From Bradyrhizobium sp. CCGUVB4N (GTDB lineage Bacteria > Pseudomonadota > Alphaproteobacteria > Rhizobiales > Xanthobacteraceae): a DNA stretch of 64,000 nt. The stretch lies in assembly GCF_024199945.1 (NCBI RefSeq), contig NZ_JANADP010000001.1:1984001-2048000 (forward strand), written 5' to 3'. Each line of letters begins with the position of its first letter. Position 1 is the first letter of the stretch. The position numbers and the translations under genes are program-made. The notes beneath the pieces were generated by a model, which was given only the letters and a program-made list of their open reading frames with translations, did not search any database and was not told the DNA's origin. Shown one piece after another: positions 48,661 to 57,703 of this stretch.

Positions 48661-49974
48661 ATGAAGTTTGGAGTGTTCTATGAGCACCAATTACCGCAGC
48701 CCTGGGAAAATGGCGGCGAGAAAGAATTGTTCGACAACGCGCTGGAGCAGATCGAGCTCGCCGATCAGCTCGGATTCGATTACATGTGGCAGGTTGAGCA
48801 TCACTTCCTCGAGGAATACTCCCACTCGTCCGCACCCGAAGTCTTTCTGGGTGCCGTTTCGCAGCGTACGAAAAATATCCGCGTTGGCCACGGCATTTGT
48901 CTTTCGCCGCCGCACTACAATCATCCAGCGCGGGTAGCTGAGCGCCTCGCGACGCTCGATCTCATCTCTGGAGGACGCGTCGAATGGGGGACTGGAGAAT
49001 CCGCCTCGCTAATCGAGATGCATGGGTTTGGAATAGAGCCCGAGTTGAAGAGTGCCATGTGGCGGGAAGGCGTCGAACAGACCGCCAATATGATGACCAT
49101 GCGGCCGTATCCGGGATACGAGGGACGATTCTTCAAAATGCCTTCCCGCAACATCGTGCCAAAGCCGATTCAGAAACCGCACCCACCGCTCTGGATGGCT
49201 TGTTCCCGGCGCGACAGCATTTTGCGCGCCGCCCGTTATGGTGTAGGCGCGCTGGTCTTTGGGTTTGTCGAAGCGTCTCAAGCAAAACTCTGGCGGGACG
49301 AGTACTATGAGACAATCAAGTCAGACGAGTGCGTTCCCATCGGTCATTCGGTGAACGCCAATATAGCAACGCTCAACGGTATGATGGTTCATGACAGTGC
49401 CGAAGAAGCGATGCGTCGCGGAATCGATGGCTTCAAGTTTTTCGGATATTCGATCGCACATTATGCGATATATGGTGAACATCGTCCTGGGCGCACGAAT
49501 TTGTGGCGGCGCTTCCAAGCGGTCAAGGACGACATCAAGGAGACGCCGGGCTCTGGTAGCATCGGTCGGCCTCAGAGCGTTCGTGACCATCTCATGAGCT
49601 ACGCGGATGTCGGTATCGACCAGATGATCTTCATCCAGCAGTGCGGACTAAATAAGCACGAGCATATCTGCGAGGCACTCGAGCTGTTTGCCAAAGAGGT
49701 TATGCCCGCACTGAAAGAGCGGGAAGACGAGCGTGTCCGACGTAAAGAAGAGGAGCTGGCACCCTACGTAGCGGCAGCGCTGGCCCGCAAGCCCTTGATG
49801 CCGGAGCTGCGCGAAACGGACATCCCGAACATCGAGGCTATGGGCATCGTACTCGAGCGTCGCACTGGTAAGGACTACGCTTCGGCGGGCGGCCCCTTCG
49901 CGGATCCAACCCGCGGAGGTGCCATTCCGATGGTTTCACGCGAAACCTATGCCAAGGCAGCCAAGGTCGACTGA
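48661..49974 (+). CDS. Luciferase-like flavin-dependent monooxygenase
   Basis: 437 residues from ATG 48661, with AGAGGA upstream. Bacterial-luciferase-fold signatures: MKFGVFYEHQLPQPW at the start, FDYMWQVEHHFLEE, NIRVGHGICLSPPHYNHPAR, ERLATLDLISGGRVEWGTGE and PHPPLWMAC. Such enzymes use reduced flavin and oxygen to oxidise small molecules or peptides; substrate unknown. A sigma54/NifA-type promoter lies upstream. The stop codon overlaps the start of a 29-codon ORF by one base (TGATG), and that ORF overlaps a QueD-like gene in the same way, so three products are coupled. Confidence 0.87.
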   Translation: MKFGVFYEHQLPQPWENGGEKELFDNALEQIELADQLGFDYMWQVEHHFLEEYSHSSAPEVFLGAVSQRTKNIRVGHGICLSPPHYNHPARVAERLATLDLISGGRVEWGTGESASLIEMHGFGIEPELKSAMWREGVEQTANMMTMRPYPGYEGRFFKMPSRNIVPKPIQKPHPPLWMACSRRDSILRAARYGVGALVFGFVEASQAKLWRDEYYETIKSDECVPIGHSVNANIATLNGMMVHDSAEEAMRRGIDGFKFFGYSIAHYAIYGEHRPGRTNLWRRFQAVKDDIKETPGSGSIGRPQSVRDHLMSYADVGIDQMIFIQQCGLNKHEHICEALELFAKEVMPALKEREDERVRRKEEELAPYVAAALARKPLMPELRETDIPNIEAMGIVLERRTGKDYASAGGPFADPTRGGAIPMVSRETYAKAAKVD

Positions 49975-50063
49975 TGGCGAAGCGGAACTTGCCTGAGTTC
50001 ATGTTCGGTGCCGCTCGCAGCGGCGACGGCGGAGCACCACACCTGCAAGCATCTGAGCCCTAA
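49974..50063 (+). CDS. 29-residue small ORF linking the monooxygenase and QueD-like genes
   Basis: The ATG at 49974 overlaps the TGA of the monooxygenase (TGATG), and its TAA overlaps the ATG of the QueD-like gene (TAATG), so it exactly fills the 90-base gap. The peptide starts MAKRNLPEFMFGAARSGDG and ends in HLQASEP. It is small, Gly/Ala-rich and has no signal peptide. It could be a true microprotein, a peptide substrate of the monooxygenase, or merely a coupling leader. It is too short for standard gene calling. Confidence 0.6.
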   Translation: MAKRNLPEFMFGAARSGDGGAPHLQASEP

Positions 50064-50419
50064 TGAAGATATCACACGCGTTCACATTCGAGGCGGCTCA
50101 CCGTCTTCCGAACGTGCCGGCCACACATAGGTGCAGCCGCGTGCACGGCCATTCCTATCGAATTGAAGTGCAGCTCGATGGACCGGTGGATCCGGTCACA
50201 GGATTCGTCGTAGATTTCTTCGACCTTGAGGAGTCCTTCGCCGAAGTGATGAATGCACTCGATCATCAATGTCTGAATGAGGTCGAAGGATTAGGCAATC
50301 CCACGGCGGAAAACATTGCCATTTGGATCTGGGAAAGACTGTATCGCAAGTTTCAAGGAATGTCGTGTGTTCGAGTCTATGAAACATCCGATGCTTGGGC
50401 CGAATATGACGGACGATGA
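50063..50419 (+). CDS. queD: 6-pyruvoyl-tetrahydropterin synthase / QueD-family protein
   Basis: 118 residues from ATG 50063, overlapping the preceding TAA. Zinc-binding His residues are in EAAHRL and HGHSY, and the catalytic Cys is in THRCSRVHGHSY, with NPTAENIAIWIWERL and VRVYETSDAWAEY completing the QueD signature. QueD converts dihydroneopterin triphosphate to 6-carboxytetrahydropterin on the path to preQ0. Here it follows a monooxygenase under a nif-type promoter, away from any queC/queE, so a specialised pterin or deazapurine role is likely. Confidence 0.85.
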   Translation: MKISHAFTFEAAHRLPNVPATHRCSRVHGHSYRIEVQLDGPVDPVTGFVVDFFDLEESFAEVMNALDHQCLNEVEGLGNPTAENIAIWIWERLYRKFQGMSCVRVYETSDAWAEYDGR

Positions 50420-50570
50420 CAAGGGTATCAGCCCATTTGGTCGGTCCCGCTGGGGTCGATTAGAGCCGCTCGAACCTTCAATTCGAGGCTGCAATCCAAA
50501 AGCTCGCGAAATGGAAATCCCGGCTGAAAGAGTTCGTGAGATGGCCTCGTACGGCAGAAGACATTCCTGA
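50406..50570 (+). CDS. Possible small protein overlapping queD
   Basis: 54 codons starting 14 bases before the queD stop, in another frame. It contains PFGRSRWGRLEPLEPSIRGC and ERVREMASYGRRHS. No family is recognised. It could be a fourth gene of the monooxygenase operon or a chance frame. Confidence 0.35.
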   Translation: MTDDDKGISPFGRSRWGRLEPLEPSIRGCNPKAREMEIPAERVREMASYGRRHS

Positions 50571-50984
50571 GCATTTCCCTCCACGGCCGACCTAGTGACG
50601 GGGCACTGCGCGGCCCCGAACGCCATCTAGCTGGCCGTGCCAGCGTATTGATCGTGACAATCGCCGGTCGATGCGGAGCTAACACGACGCGGGCAACCTG
50701 ACATCTTGGAACGCGGGCAGACGGCGCAAGAGAAAAAGATGGTTGAAGCGCCCCGGCGCTCGTCGTCACGAAGAAAGCGCGCCGGGTCCGCCAGACGTCG
50801 CCAGTGCATTCTGACCAATCTGTCCGCTCATGAATCAAGTAGCGTGGCAGATCTGGGGCGGGCCCAGTCGGTCAAAGCATTGCCTCCGCGATATACTGAC
50901 CGGAGCGCGACGGAGCTTGAATCGCACGTTGCGTCAAGTTGTAGACCGCACCATGGTGATACCGACCTAGCAAGGTGGCGCGAT
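50571..50984. other. Region without recognisable gene
   Basis: About 410 bp, with only overlapping short frames on both strands. Confidence 0.45.
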
Positions 50985-51185
50985 ATGACGTTCTCACAAT
51001 GCATGTGGGGAAAGGAAGGTGTTGCTCTTCTTTTCATTATACTTTCCATCTTCTTTGCTAGCTTCGGGTTGGCCTATGCCTCGCTAGAGTCACGGTTTCA
51101 GCGACGTGACCAGTACAGACTAGACGTGCATGATGCATCCCCTAGTGTCGGCTCTCCAGACGCCTGCGACCGCGAGAGCCGATAA
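50985..51185 (+). CDS. Small membrane protein (possible)
   Basis: 66 residues from ATG 50985 (MTFSQCMWGKEGVALLFIIL), an internal start of a longer open frame. One transmembrane segment (GVALLFIILSIFFASFGLAY) is followed by a hydrophilic tail. No family is recognised. Confidence 0.4.
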   Translation: MTFSQCMWGKEGVALLFIILSIFFASFGLAYASLESRFQRRDQYRLDVHDASPSVGSPDACDRESR

Positions 51186-51526
51186 GGGTAGGGATGGATC
51201 TCCGAATAGCGGAAGGTTCTCTCATCGTTCAATGGCTCATGCAGCGGAGAGCGGGATGCATACATCGAAATCCGCAGCTGCTCGTGAGATAAGGAGCAGA
51301 AGCTCCTGCACGTGCGTATTTGAGGGCTCTCCCACGGCCCGCGTGGGCAAACGCACGAGGCCGCGTCTACACTGAGATGATGTTGTAGGAAGTAGCAGCC
51401 CACGAGGGCGGCAATCTCGAGAATCCGAGCAACTAGTCGCTCCAAGTTAGGTCGCTGTTCTTGAAGCTCACAAAGCGATTGGCACATTCGACGGGCATCG
51501 GGTGAAGCCGTCTTGCTGTTAAACAC
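51098..51526 (-). CDS. Small hypothetical protein (possible)
   Basis: The N-terminal 55 residues are protein-like (MCQSLCELQEQRPNLERLVA, then RILEIAALVGCYFLQHHLSV), starting at GTG 51526, 7 bases after the previous small ORF; the C-terminal part is less convincing. No family is recognised. Confidence 0.35.
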   Translation of the reverse strand: MFNSKTASPDARRMCQSLCELQEQRPNLERLVARILEIAALVGCYFLQHHLSVDAASCVCPRGPWESPQIRTCRSFCSLSHEQLRISMYASRSPLHEPLNDERTFRYSEIHPYPYRLSRSQASGEPTLGDASCTSSLYWSRR

Positions 51527-51532
51527 AAACGT

Positions 51533-51697
51533 TCAAAGACCATAATACTCGATCCGGCGTCGAATGTCCTGTTCGTCAAGCGGCGCCACTGGATTGGCGG
51601 TCGCAAATACGAGAGCGTCAATGGCACGGCGCCTTTCTTGTAGCCTGTCGTCTTGTCGTGCAAACACAAATTTATAGAGCTTACCAACTGACGCCAC
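51533..51697 (-). CDS. Small hypothetical protein (possible)
   Basis: 54 residues from GTG 51697, found by translating the minus strand. The sequence VGKLYKFVFARQDDRLQERR, then DALVFATANPVAPLDEQDIR and RRIEYYGL, has the composition of a real helical protein. A different frame over the same bases is longer but less protein-like. It lies just upstream of the preceding small ORF on the same strand. Confidence 0.35.
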   Translation of the reverse strand: MASVGKLYKFVFARQDDRLQERRRAIDALVFATANPVAPLDEQDIRRRIEYYGL

Positions 51698-52144
51698 GTC
51701 CGATTCAAGTTCTATCGAAGCGCTCGCGTAAATTATGTTTTGCTGCTGTGGAGCAGGCTATGCGCCTCAGTTTTGCCACGCTAGTCGCTTCAGTCAGAGC
51801 AGCATCATCACGGATGTACTGGTGGTGCTAGAGGCGGAACCCGGCGCATTTTACACACGGCAAAGTGCGCCGGGCGCCTCGGTTGATCGCGAGCCGCAAT
51901 TCGTCGAAGTCTGAATCGATTGCGCCGAAGTGCGTTGTCGAAGGACAGTTGGTGGGCGAGCTGCAAACCAGCTGGAAGACAAAAGGGGCCTCCTGCACGA
52001 ACATGGCCTTGTCAGCCCGCATCGCCACCTGAGCCGGCCTCAACGCCCATTCAATTCGAGAGGCAAGGGCTTCTGCGTTGAACCGACGAAGATGTCGGTC
52101 AGGTGAGGTCTGGCCGAGGGCATTGCGTCCTGCATTGCCGGCCT
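51698..52144. other. Spacer before fixR
   Basis: About 450 bp. The minus-strand frame 51828-52229 (133 codons) is open and divergent from fixR but unlike any known protein, and it covers the fixR promoter, so it is probably not a gene. Confidence 0.45.
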
Positions 52145-52160
52145 TGGTCCAATAATTGCT
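52145..52160 (+). promoter_or_regulatory. Sigma54-type promoter of fixR
   Basis: TGGTCCAATAATTGCT has the invariant GG-N10-GC and a perfect TTGCT; the -24 half deviates (TGGTCC against TGGCAC). It lies about 60 bp before the fixR start. The fixR-nifA operon of B. japonicum has such a -24/-12 promoter. No perfect TGT-N10-ACA site was found upstream. Confidence 0.6.
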
Positions 52161-52217
52161 AATTCCCGGCCGGAGATGCCGGGGGTGCGCATCTAATCTA
52201 GTCCTAAAGGAGCTCGC

Positions 52218-53054
52218 TTGCGCCTTCATGAATCAAAAGGAGACAGCGTTGCTGGCCCGACCTCTACGCCGGATCTCGCGCTCTGCCCGTTTCACGACGA
52301 TAGGTCGCACGCGCAGGCTGGCGGAAGGAAGACGCTTCTATTGACCGGCGCTTCGCGGGGCATTGGCCACGCGACGGGCAGGTTGTTTTCGGAGGCTGGC
52401 TGGCGAGTCATCTCCTGTTCTCGACAACCCTTCGATAGCCGATGTCCCTGGGAGTCGGGAGGCAATAACCATGTGCAGGTTGAGTTGAGCGATCATCGCG
52501 CGTTACCGGGCGCGATTGCCGAAATCAAGAAGCGGCTCAATGGAGAGCCGCTTCACGCGCTGATCAACAATGCGGGCATCTCCCCAAAGGCGTCGGACGG
52601 AGGCCGACTGAATTCGCTAACAACATCCATCGGAACTTGGATGAGCGTATTTCACGTCAATTTGGTCGCGCCGATTCTGCTTTCCCAAGGCCTGTTCGAA
52701 GAGTTGAAAGTGGCATCTGGCTCGATCGTCAACGTCACCTCAATCGTTGGCACTCGTGTGCATCCTTTCGCCGGTACAGCCTATGCGACCTCCAAGGCAG
52801 CGCTTGCCTGTCTCACGCGCGAGATGGCGCATGATTACGCTCCGTTCGGGATTCGGGTCAACGCGATCGCGCCAGGCGAGATCAAGACCGACATCCTCTC
52901 GCCGGAAGCCGAAGCGAAGCTCGCGCCTATCATACCGCTACATCGTGTCGGCACACCCGATGAGGTTGCGAAGGTTATCTTCTTCCTCTGTTCAAGCGCT
53001 GCGAGCTACGTCACAGGTGCGGAAGTGCCGATCAATGGCGGACAGCACGTGTGA
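52218..53054 (+). CDS. fixR: FixR, short-chain dehydrogenase/reductase
   Basis: 278 residues, the length I recall for B. japonicum FixR, starting at TTG 52218 with GGAG 5 bases upstream; no in-frame ATG fits. SDR motifs: TLLLTGASRGIGHATG (nucleotide-binding Gly motif), INNAGIS, SIVNVTSIVG and the catalytic YATSK, then GIRVNAIAPGEIKTD. It closely resembles FixR, the gene normally co-transcribed with and upstream of nifA. Here nifA is 41 kb away and fixR is followed by fdxN. The biochemical substrate of FixR is unknown. Confidence 0.88.
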   Translation: MRLHESKGDSVAGPTSTPDLALCPFHDDRSHAQAGGRKTLLLTGASRGIGHATGRLFSEAGWRVISCSRQPFDSRCPWESGGNNHVQVELSDHRALPGAIAEIKKRLNGEPLHALINNAGISPKASDGGRLNSLTTSIGTWMSVFHVNLVAPILLSQGLFEELKVASGSIVNVTSIVGTRVHPFAGTAYATSKAALACLTREMAHDYAPFGIRVNAIAPGEIKTDILSPEAEAKLAPIIPLHRVGTPDEVAKVIFFLCSSAASYVTGAEVPINGGQHV

Positions 53055-53498
53055 TATGGGCGGACAGAGCAGGACGCGAAAGTAGGCTTGGTCGCGCTGG
53101 CCTAAGACGAGATATCGGCTACCGTCGTGCAACGTCAATTCGACGGTCGCGAACGCGACAAAAATGCTCGCGTAGACGACAAAATGGCTGTCGCTAGTCC
53201 GACGGCGCAAGTAGAACGTCCCACGTGACTTACAATGAGTCAAAGGTTGAAGCCGGAGAAGTGTGAGGCAGTCGGACGAGGCGCCGTTGATAGTGACACC
53301 GCTAGCTGCTGGTAGGTTTGGTGCAACTGAACACGGGAAAGCCCACGTCGCCTCTCTTGAGGTCGCTGCAGACCGGCTACACGCTCAAGACATTCGTATC
53401 ATAATAATTCTGGCGGGCATTACGAATGCAAGGTGCCGTCTGGCTTGCGATGGCACACGTCTGACGGATAGTGTCGAACTATCCAATCGCCTCGTGTG
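53055..53498. other. Spacer between fixR and the fdxN promoter
   Basis: About 440 bp where nifA would be expected to begin. No nifA sequence is present and no gene is supported. A plus-strand frame open from 53263 merely runs into fdxN. Confidence 0.5.
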
Positions 53499-53514
53499 TG
53501 GCACGATGCTTGAA
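53499..53514 (+). promoter_or_regulatory. Sigma54-like promoter of fdxN (imperfect)
   Basis: TGGCACGATGCTTGAA has a perfect -24 half but GA instead of GC at -12. It is placed 52 bp before the fdxN ATG. No TGT-N10-ACA site was found upstream. Confidence 0.45.
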
Positions 53515-53565
53515 GGGAAAATGCCGAAGTCGAACGGCATCGTTTACTCGCAGGAGTCGCAATTC

Positions 53566-53760
53566 ATGGCTTATAAGATCGTCGCCTCGCAATGCTCGGT
53601 TTGCGGTGCATGTGAGTTCGAGTGTCCGAACGGCGCGATCAGTTTAAAGCGCGACATATATGTGATTGATCCCAAGAAGTGCACAGAGTGCGAGGGGCAC
53701 TGCGATACGCCGCAATGCGCCGTCGTCTGTCCAGTCGAAGGCACATGCGTCCCCGCCTGA
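53566..53760 (+). CDS. fdxN: FdxN-type 2[4Fe-4S] ferredoxin
   Basis: 64 residues from ATG 53566 with GGAG 9 bases upstream; the longer frame upstream is not needed. It begins [20 protein letters not shown] and has a second cluster motif CTECEGHC...[14 protein letters not shown]. Length and C-terminus match rhizobial FdxN, which donates electrons to nitrogenase. FdxN usually follows nifB; here nifB is absent from the window and the gene stands alone between fixR and nifH. Confidence 0.88.
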   Translation: MAYKIVASQCSVCGACEFECPNGAISLKRDIYVIDPKKCTECEGHCDTPQCAVVCPVEGTCVPA

Positions 53761-54373
53761 CGACGTCGAAGAGGATGTTGCCCCGATCGAGGCGATCGAG
53801 AGATCGTCGGCGCACGCACGCCGAATTATCAAGCGGCGTAGCGAGCTTGCGGTAGCATGCCGGTCAGTTTCATCGTCGCCAGCGGCTAATGGATGATTGG
53901 CAGCTTAGCAGAGTGGGGCGCGGCAGCGCGTCGACCAATCGCTATCGCTTTGAGGCTCTGATAGCCGGAAGGAGTCTGTCGGAAGATCGCAGAAATCCAC
54001 CGGAGAGGGAACGAACTTGCCCGAATGCCTCCATGACCGCTGGAGGCCTAATGGACCATGACCGGGGATAGCCCGGGCGTCGAGGACCCAAAGAGCCCGA
54101 ACTTCAGGACATAATGCGCGCGGAGGTCGAAAGAGATGGTCTCCTCCTTCGACGAGTTAGATCTGAGCATCCTGAGGGTGGCCCCTAGTTGGTGATGTTG
54201 GAGGTCTGCGGCGCAAGAGCTCGCGGTCGAAGCGGGCTCCAAACCGGTTCCCTTGGCCCAACGCCAAGGTAGAGCTGAAAAAGTAGATAAAGTGTCATGC
54301 CGCTCGCGGATGTCATCTGCGAGCTGGCGCAGGTGGACTGCAATTCGGCTATCCGAAGACGCATAACAAGCGC
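53761..54373. other. Region without recognisable gene
   Basis: About 610 bp between fdxN and the receiver-like gene. Short frames on both strands (53889-54071 plus, 54048-54392 minus) show no family resemblance. Confidence 0.45.
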
Positions 54374-54811
54374 CTAATCGAACGCGACACAAATGACATG
54401 GGATGGTTCGCCGGGAAGGTCCGGTGCGCCCAAGGCTGCACTGACGGCACCGCAGACAGAACTGAACGAGATTGGATTGCTGATGACCCCGTGTGCGCCT
54501 TGTTCAAGCCCGGCCTGCACCACAGGATCGGATTTCCGTTCTGCTACGAGGAGGATCTTGGCGCTCGTGAACACTCTATTTAGTTCGTCCAGGACCGCCT
54601 CGCCTCGGTCCCGCAGGATGGCAATGCCGATCAGTACTACGGCGGGAGTCTTCGTGGACGACGACATAGCCTCAGCCATCGCGGCAAAAGCATGTGTCCG
54701 ATAGTGTTCGCGCAAGATGTAGTCGAGCGCGGAACGCACCACCTGCTCAGGTTCGATCAGGAAAATGGTCGGACGGTCTTCACTCGTTGAAACGTCGGTT
54801 TCGAACTGCAT
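54374..54811 (-). CDS. Degenerate response-regulator receiver protein, divergent from nifH
   Basis: 145 residues from ATG 54811, with GAGG upstream. The fold pattern is that of a CheY-like receiver: PTIFLIEPEQVVRSALDYIL, then PAVVLIGIAIL, AKILLVAERK, GAHGVISNPISFSSVCGAVS. The acidic pair is reduced to a single Glu, the phospho-accepting Asp after beta-3 is replaced (VLIG) and the conserved Lys before Pro is Asn (SNP). It is therefore a pseudo-receiver that cannot be phosphorylated in the usual way. There is no output domain. Confidence 0.65.
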   Translation of the reverse strand: MQFETDVSTSEDRPTIFLIEPEQVVRSALDYILREHYRTHAFAAMAEAMSSSTKTPAVVLIGIAILRDRGEAVLDELNRVFTSAKILLVAERKSDPVVQAGLEQGAHGVISNPISFSSVCGAVSAALGAPDLPGEPSHVICVAFD

Positions 54812-54843
54812 GGTACCCTCGGCTCATTCATTGATGCGCCTCA

Positions 54844-54859
54844 AGCAAGCTCCGGACCG
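54844..54859 (-). promoter_or_regulatory. Possible sigma54 promoter of the receiver-like gene
   Basis: On the minus strand CGGTCCGGAGCTTGCT has GG-N10-GC and TTGCT, like the fixR site. It ends 33 bp before the start of the receiver-like gene. The NifA site at 54970 is about 120 bp upstream and could serve both directions. Confidence 0.4.
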
Positions 54860-54969
54860 GAATACGATCAGAGATGTGCGGTAGGATAGCTGCCGTTGTG
54901 GCTGGTCGGTAAGACAAGTATTGCCGTGTTTCGGACAGGCGAGTGCAACGAAACATCGAGCCTTGCCGA

Positions 54970-54985
54970 TGTCGGACTTGCAACA
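54970..54985. promoter_or_regulatory. NifA upstream activator sequence of nifH
   Basis: TGTCGGACTTGCAACA is a perfect TGT-N10-ACA. Its centre is about 69 bp upstream of the nifH -24 element. Confidence 0.85.
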
Positions 54986-55044
54986 AAGCGCATCTGGACC
55001 GGTATCTATCTCCACTTACTTCGTTTTTCGTCCCGAAAAGGCGA

Positions 55045-55060
55045 TGGCACGCTCGTTGCA
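55045..55060 (+). promoter_or_regulatory. Sigma54 (-24/-12) promoter of nifH
   Basis: TGGCACGCTCGTTGCA matches the consensus perfectly, with GG-N10-GC. Transcription should begin near 55072, about 115 nt before the nifH ATG. Confidence 0.93.
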
Positions 55061-55159
55061 AAAGTCATTACCCGAGGGCGACGCTGTCGACCATTGTATT
55101 GGACTGCGCTGTGATGCGGCGAGCTGGACGATGGGATCACGACAGAGCGCAGCAGGTAG

Positions 55160-56077
<918 letters not shown>

Positions 56078-56153
56078 TTCAGCTCGCATATTCGACGTCT
56101 TTCGAGAAAGCGTTGACGCCTGAAGCGCACAAGACAATTAGAAGGATATCCGC

Positions 56154-57656
56154 ATGAGCCTCGCATCTACCCAGAGCGTTGCAGAGATCAAGGCCCGCAA
56201 TAAGGAGCTGATTGACGAAGTTTTGAAGGTCTACCCGGAGAAGACCGCCAAGCGTCGTGCAAAGCACCTTAACGTGCACGAGGCCGGTAAGTCCGACTGC
56301 GGCGTCAAATCGAATCTCAAATCGATCCCAGGTGTTATGACTATTCGAGGTTGCGCCTATGCCGGCTCGAAAGGGGTGGTGTGGGGGCCGATCAAGGACA
56401 TGATCCACATCAGTCACGGCCCGGTCGGTTGCGGGCAGTATTCCTGGGGATCGCGGCGCAATTATTATGTCGGTACCACCGGCATCGACACTTTCGGAAC
56501 CATGCAGTTCACCTCCGACTTCCGGGAAAAGGACATCGTCTTCGGCGGCGACAAGAAGCTCGCCAAGGTCATCGACGAGATCCAGGACCTGTTTCCGCTC
56601 AACCGAGGAATCAGCATCCAGTCGGAATGCCCTGTCGGCCTGATCGGCGATGACATAGAGGCGGTGTCGAAGGTCAAATCAAAGGAATATGACGGCAAGA
56701 CAATCGTTCCGGTGCGCTGCGAAGGCTTCCGCGGCGTATCGCAGTCGCTTGGTCACCACATCGCCAACGACGCCATCCGTGACTGGGTGTTCGACAAGAT
56801 CACCTCGGAGACGGAACGGCGATTCGAGCCAACGCCCTATGACGTTGCCATCATCGGCGACTACAACATCGGCGGCGACGCCTGGTCCTCTCGCATCCTC
56901 CTGGAGGAGATGGGCCTTCGGGTGATTGCGCAATGGTCGGGCGACGGCAGCCTTGCCGAGCTTGAGGCGACGCCAAAGGCGAAGCTGAACATCCTGCACT
57001 GCTATCGCTCCATGAACTACATCTCTCGCCACATGGAGGAGAAGTTTGGTATTCCGTGGTGCGAGTACAACTTCTTCGGCCCATCCAAAATCGTAGAGTC
57101 ACTGCGCAAGATCGCGAGCTTCTTCGACGACAAGATCAAAGAGGGGGCCGAGCGCGTCATCGTGAAATACCAGCCGCTGATGGACGCCGTCATCGCGAAG
57201 TACCGACCGCGCCTGGAAGGCAAGTCCGTGATGCTCTTCGTGGGTGGCCTGCGCCCGCGGCACGTGATTGGCGCTTATGAAGATCTCGGTATGGAGGTCA
57301 TCGGGACCGGCTACGAGTTCGGCCACAGCGACGATTATCAGCGCACCGCCCAGCATTACGTCAAGGACGGTACGTTGATTTATGACGACGTCACTGGCTA
57401 CGAATTCGAGCGCTTCGTCGAGAAGATCCAGCCTGACCTCGTTGGTTCTGGCATCAAAGAGAAGTACGTGTTCCAGAAGATGGGCGTGCCGTTCCGGCAA
57501 ATGCACTCCTGGGACTATTCGGGTCCTTATCATGGCTACGATGGGTTCGCGATCTTCGCCCGAGACATGGACATGGCAATCAATTCCCCGATCTGGAAGA
57601 AGACGAGGGCGCCGTGGAAGGACGCCCCGCGTCCGAGCCTGATGGCGGCGGAATAG
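56154..57656 (+). CDS. nifD: NifD, nitrogenase MoFe protein alpha subunit
   Basis: 500 residues. P-cluster ligands are visible in [24 protein letters not shown] and [11 protein letters not shown]; the FeMo-cofactor Cys is in [10 protein letters not shown] and the cofactor His in [13 protein letters not shown]; the catalytic-site His is in GHHIAND. It forms the alpha2beta2 tetramer with NifK. The gene follows nifH after 76 bp and precedes nifK by 47 bp. Confidence 0.98.
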   Translation: MSLASTQSVAEIKARNKELIDEVLKVYPEKTAKRRAKHLNVHEAGKSDCGVKSNLKSIPGVMTIRGCAYAGSKGVVWGPIKDMIHISHGPVGCGQYSWGSRRNYYVGTTGIDTFGTMQFTSDFREKDIVFGGDKKLAKVIDEIQDLFPLNRGISIQSECPVGLIGDDIEAVSKVKSKEYDGKTIVPVRCEGFRGVSQSLGHHIANDAIRDWVFDKITSETERRFEPTPYDVAIIGDYNIGGDAWSSRILLEEMGLRVIAQWSGDGSLAELEATPKAKLNILHCYRSMNYISRHMEEKFGIPWCEYNFFGPSKIVESLRKIASFFDDKIKEGAERVIVKYQPLMDAVIAKYRPRLEGKSVMLFVGGLRPRHVIGAYEDLGMEVIGTGYEFGHSDDYQRTAQHYVKDGTLIYDDVTGYEFERFVEKIQPDLVGSGIKEKYVFQKMGVPFRQMHSWDYSGPYHGYDGFAIFARDMDMAINSPIWKKTRAPWKDAPRPSLMAAE

Positions 57657-57703
57657 GCGAGCCGGGCCAGACGATCGAACACGAATCCAAAAAGGACGCC
57701 ACG

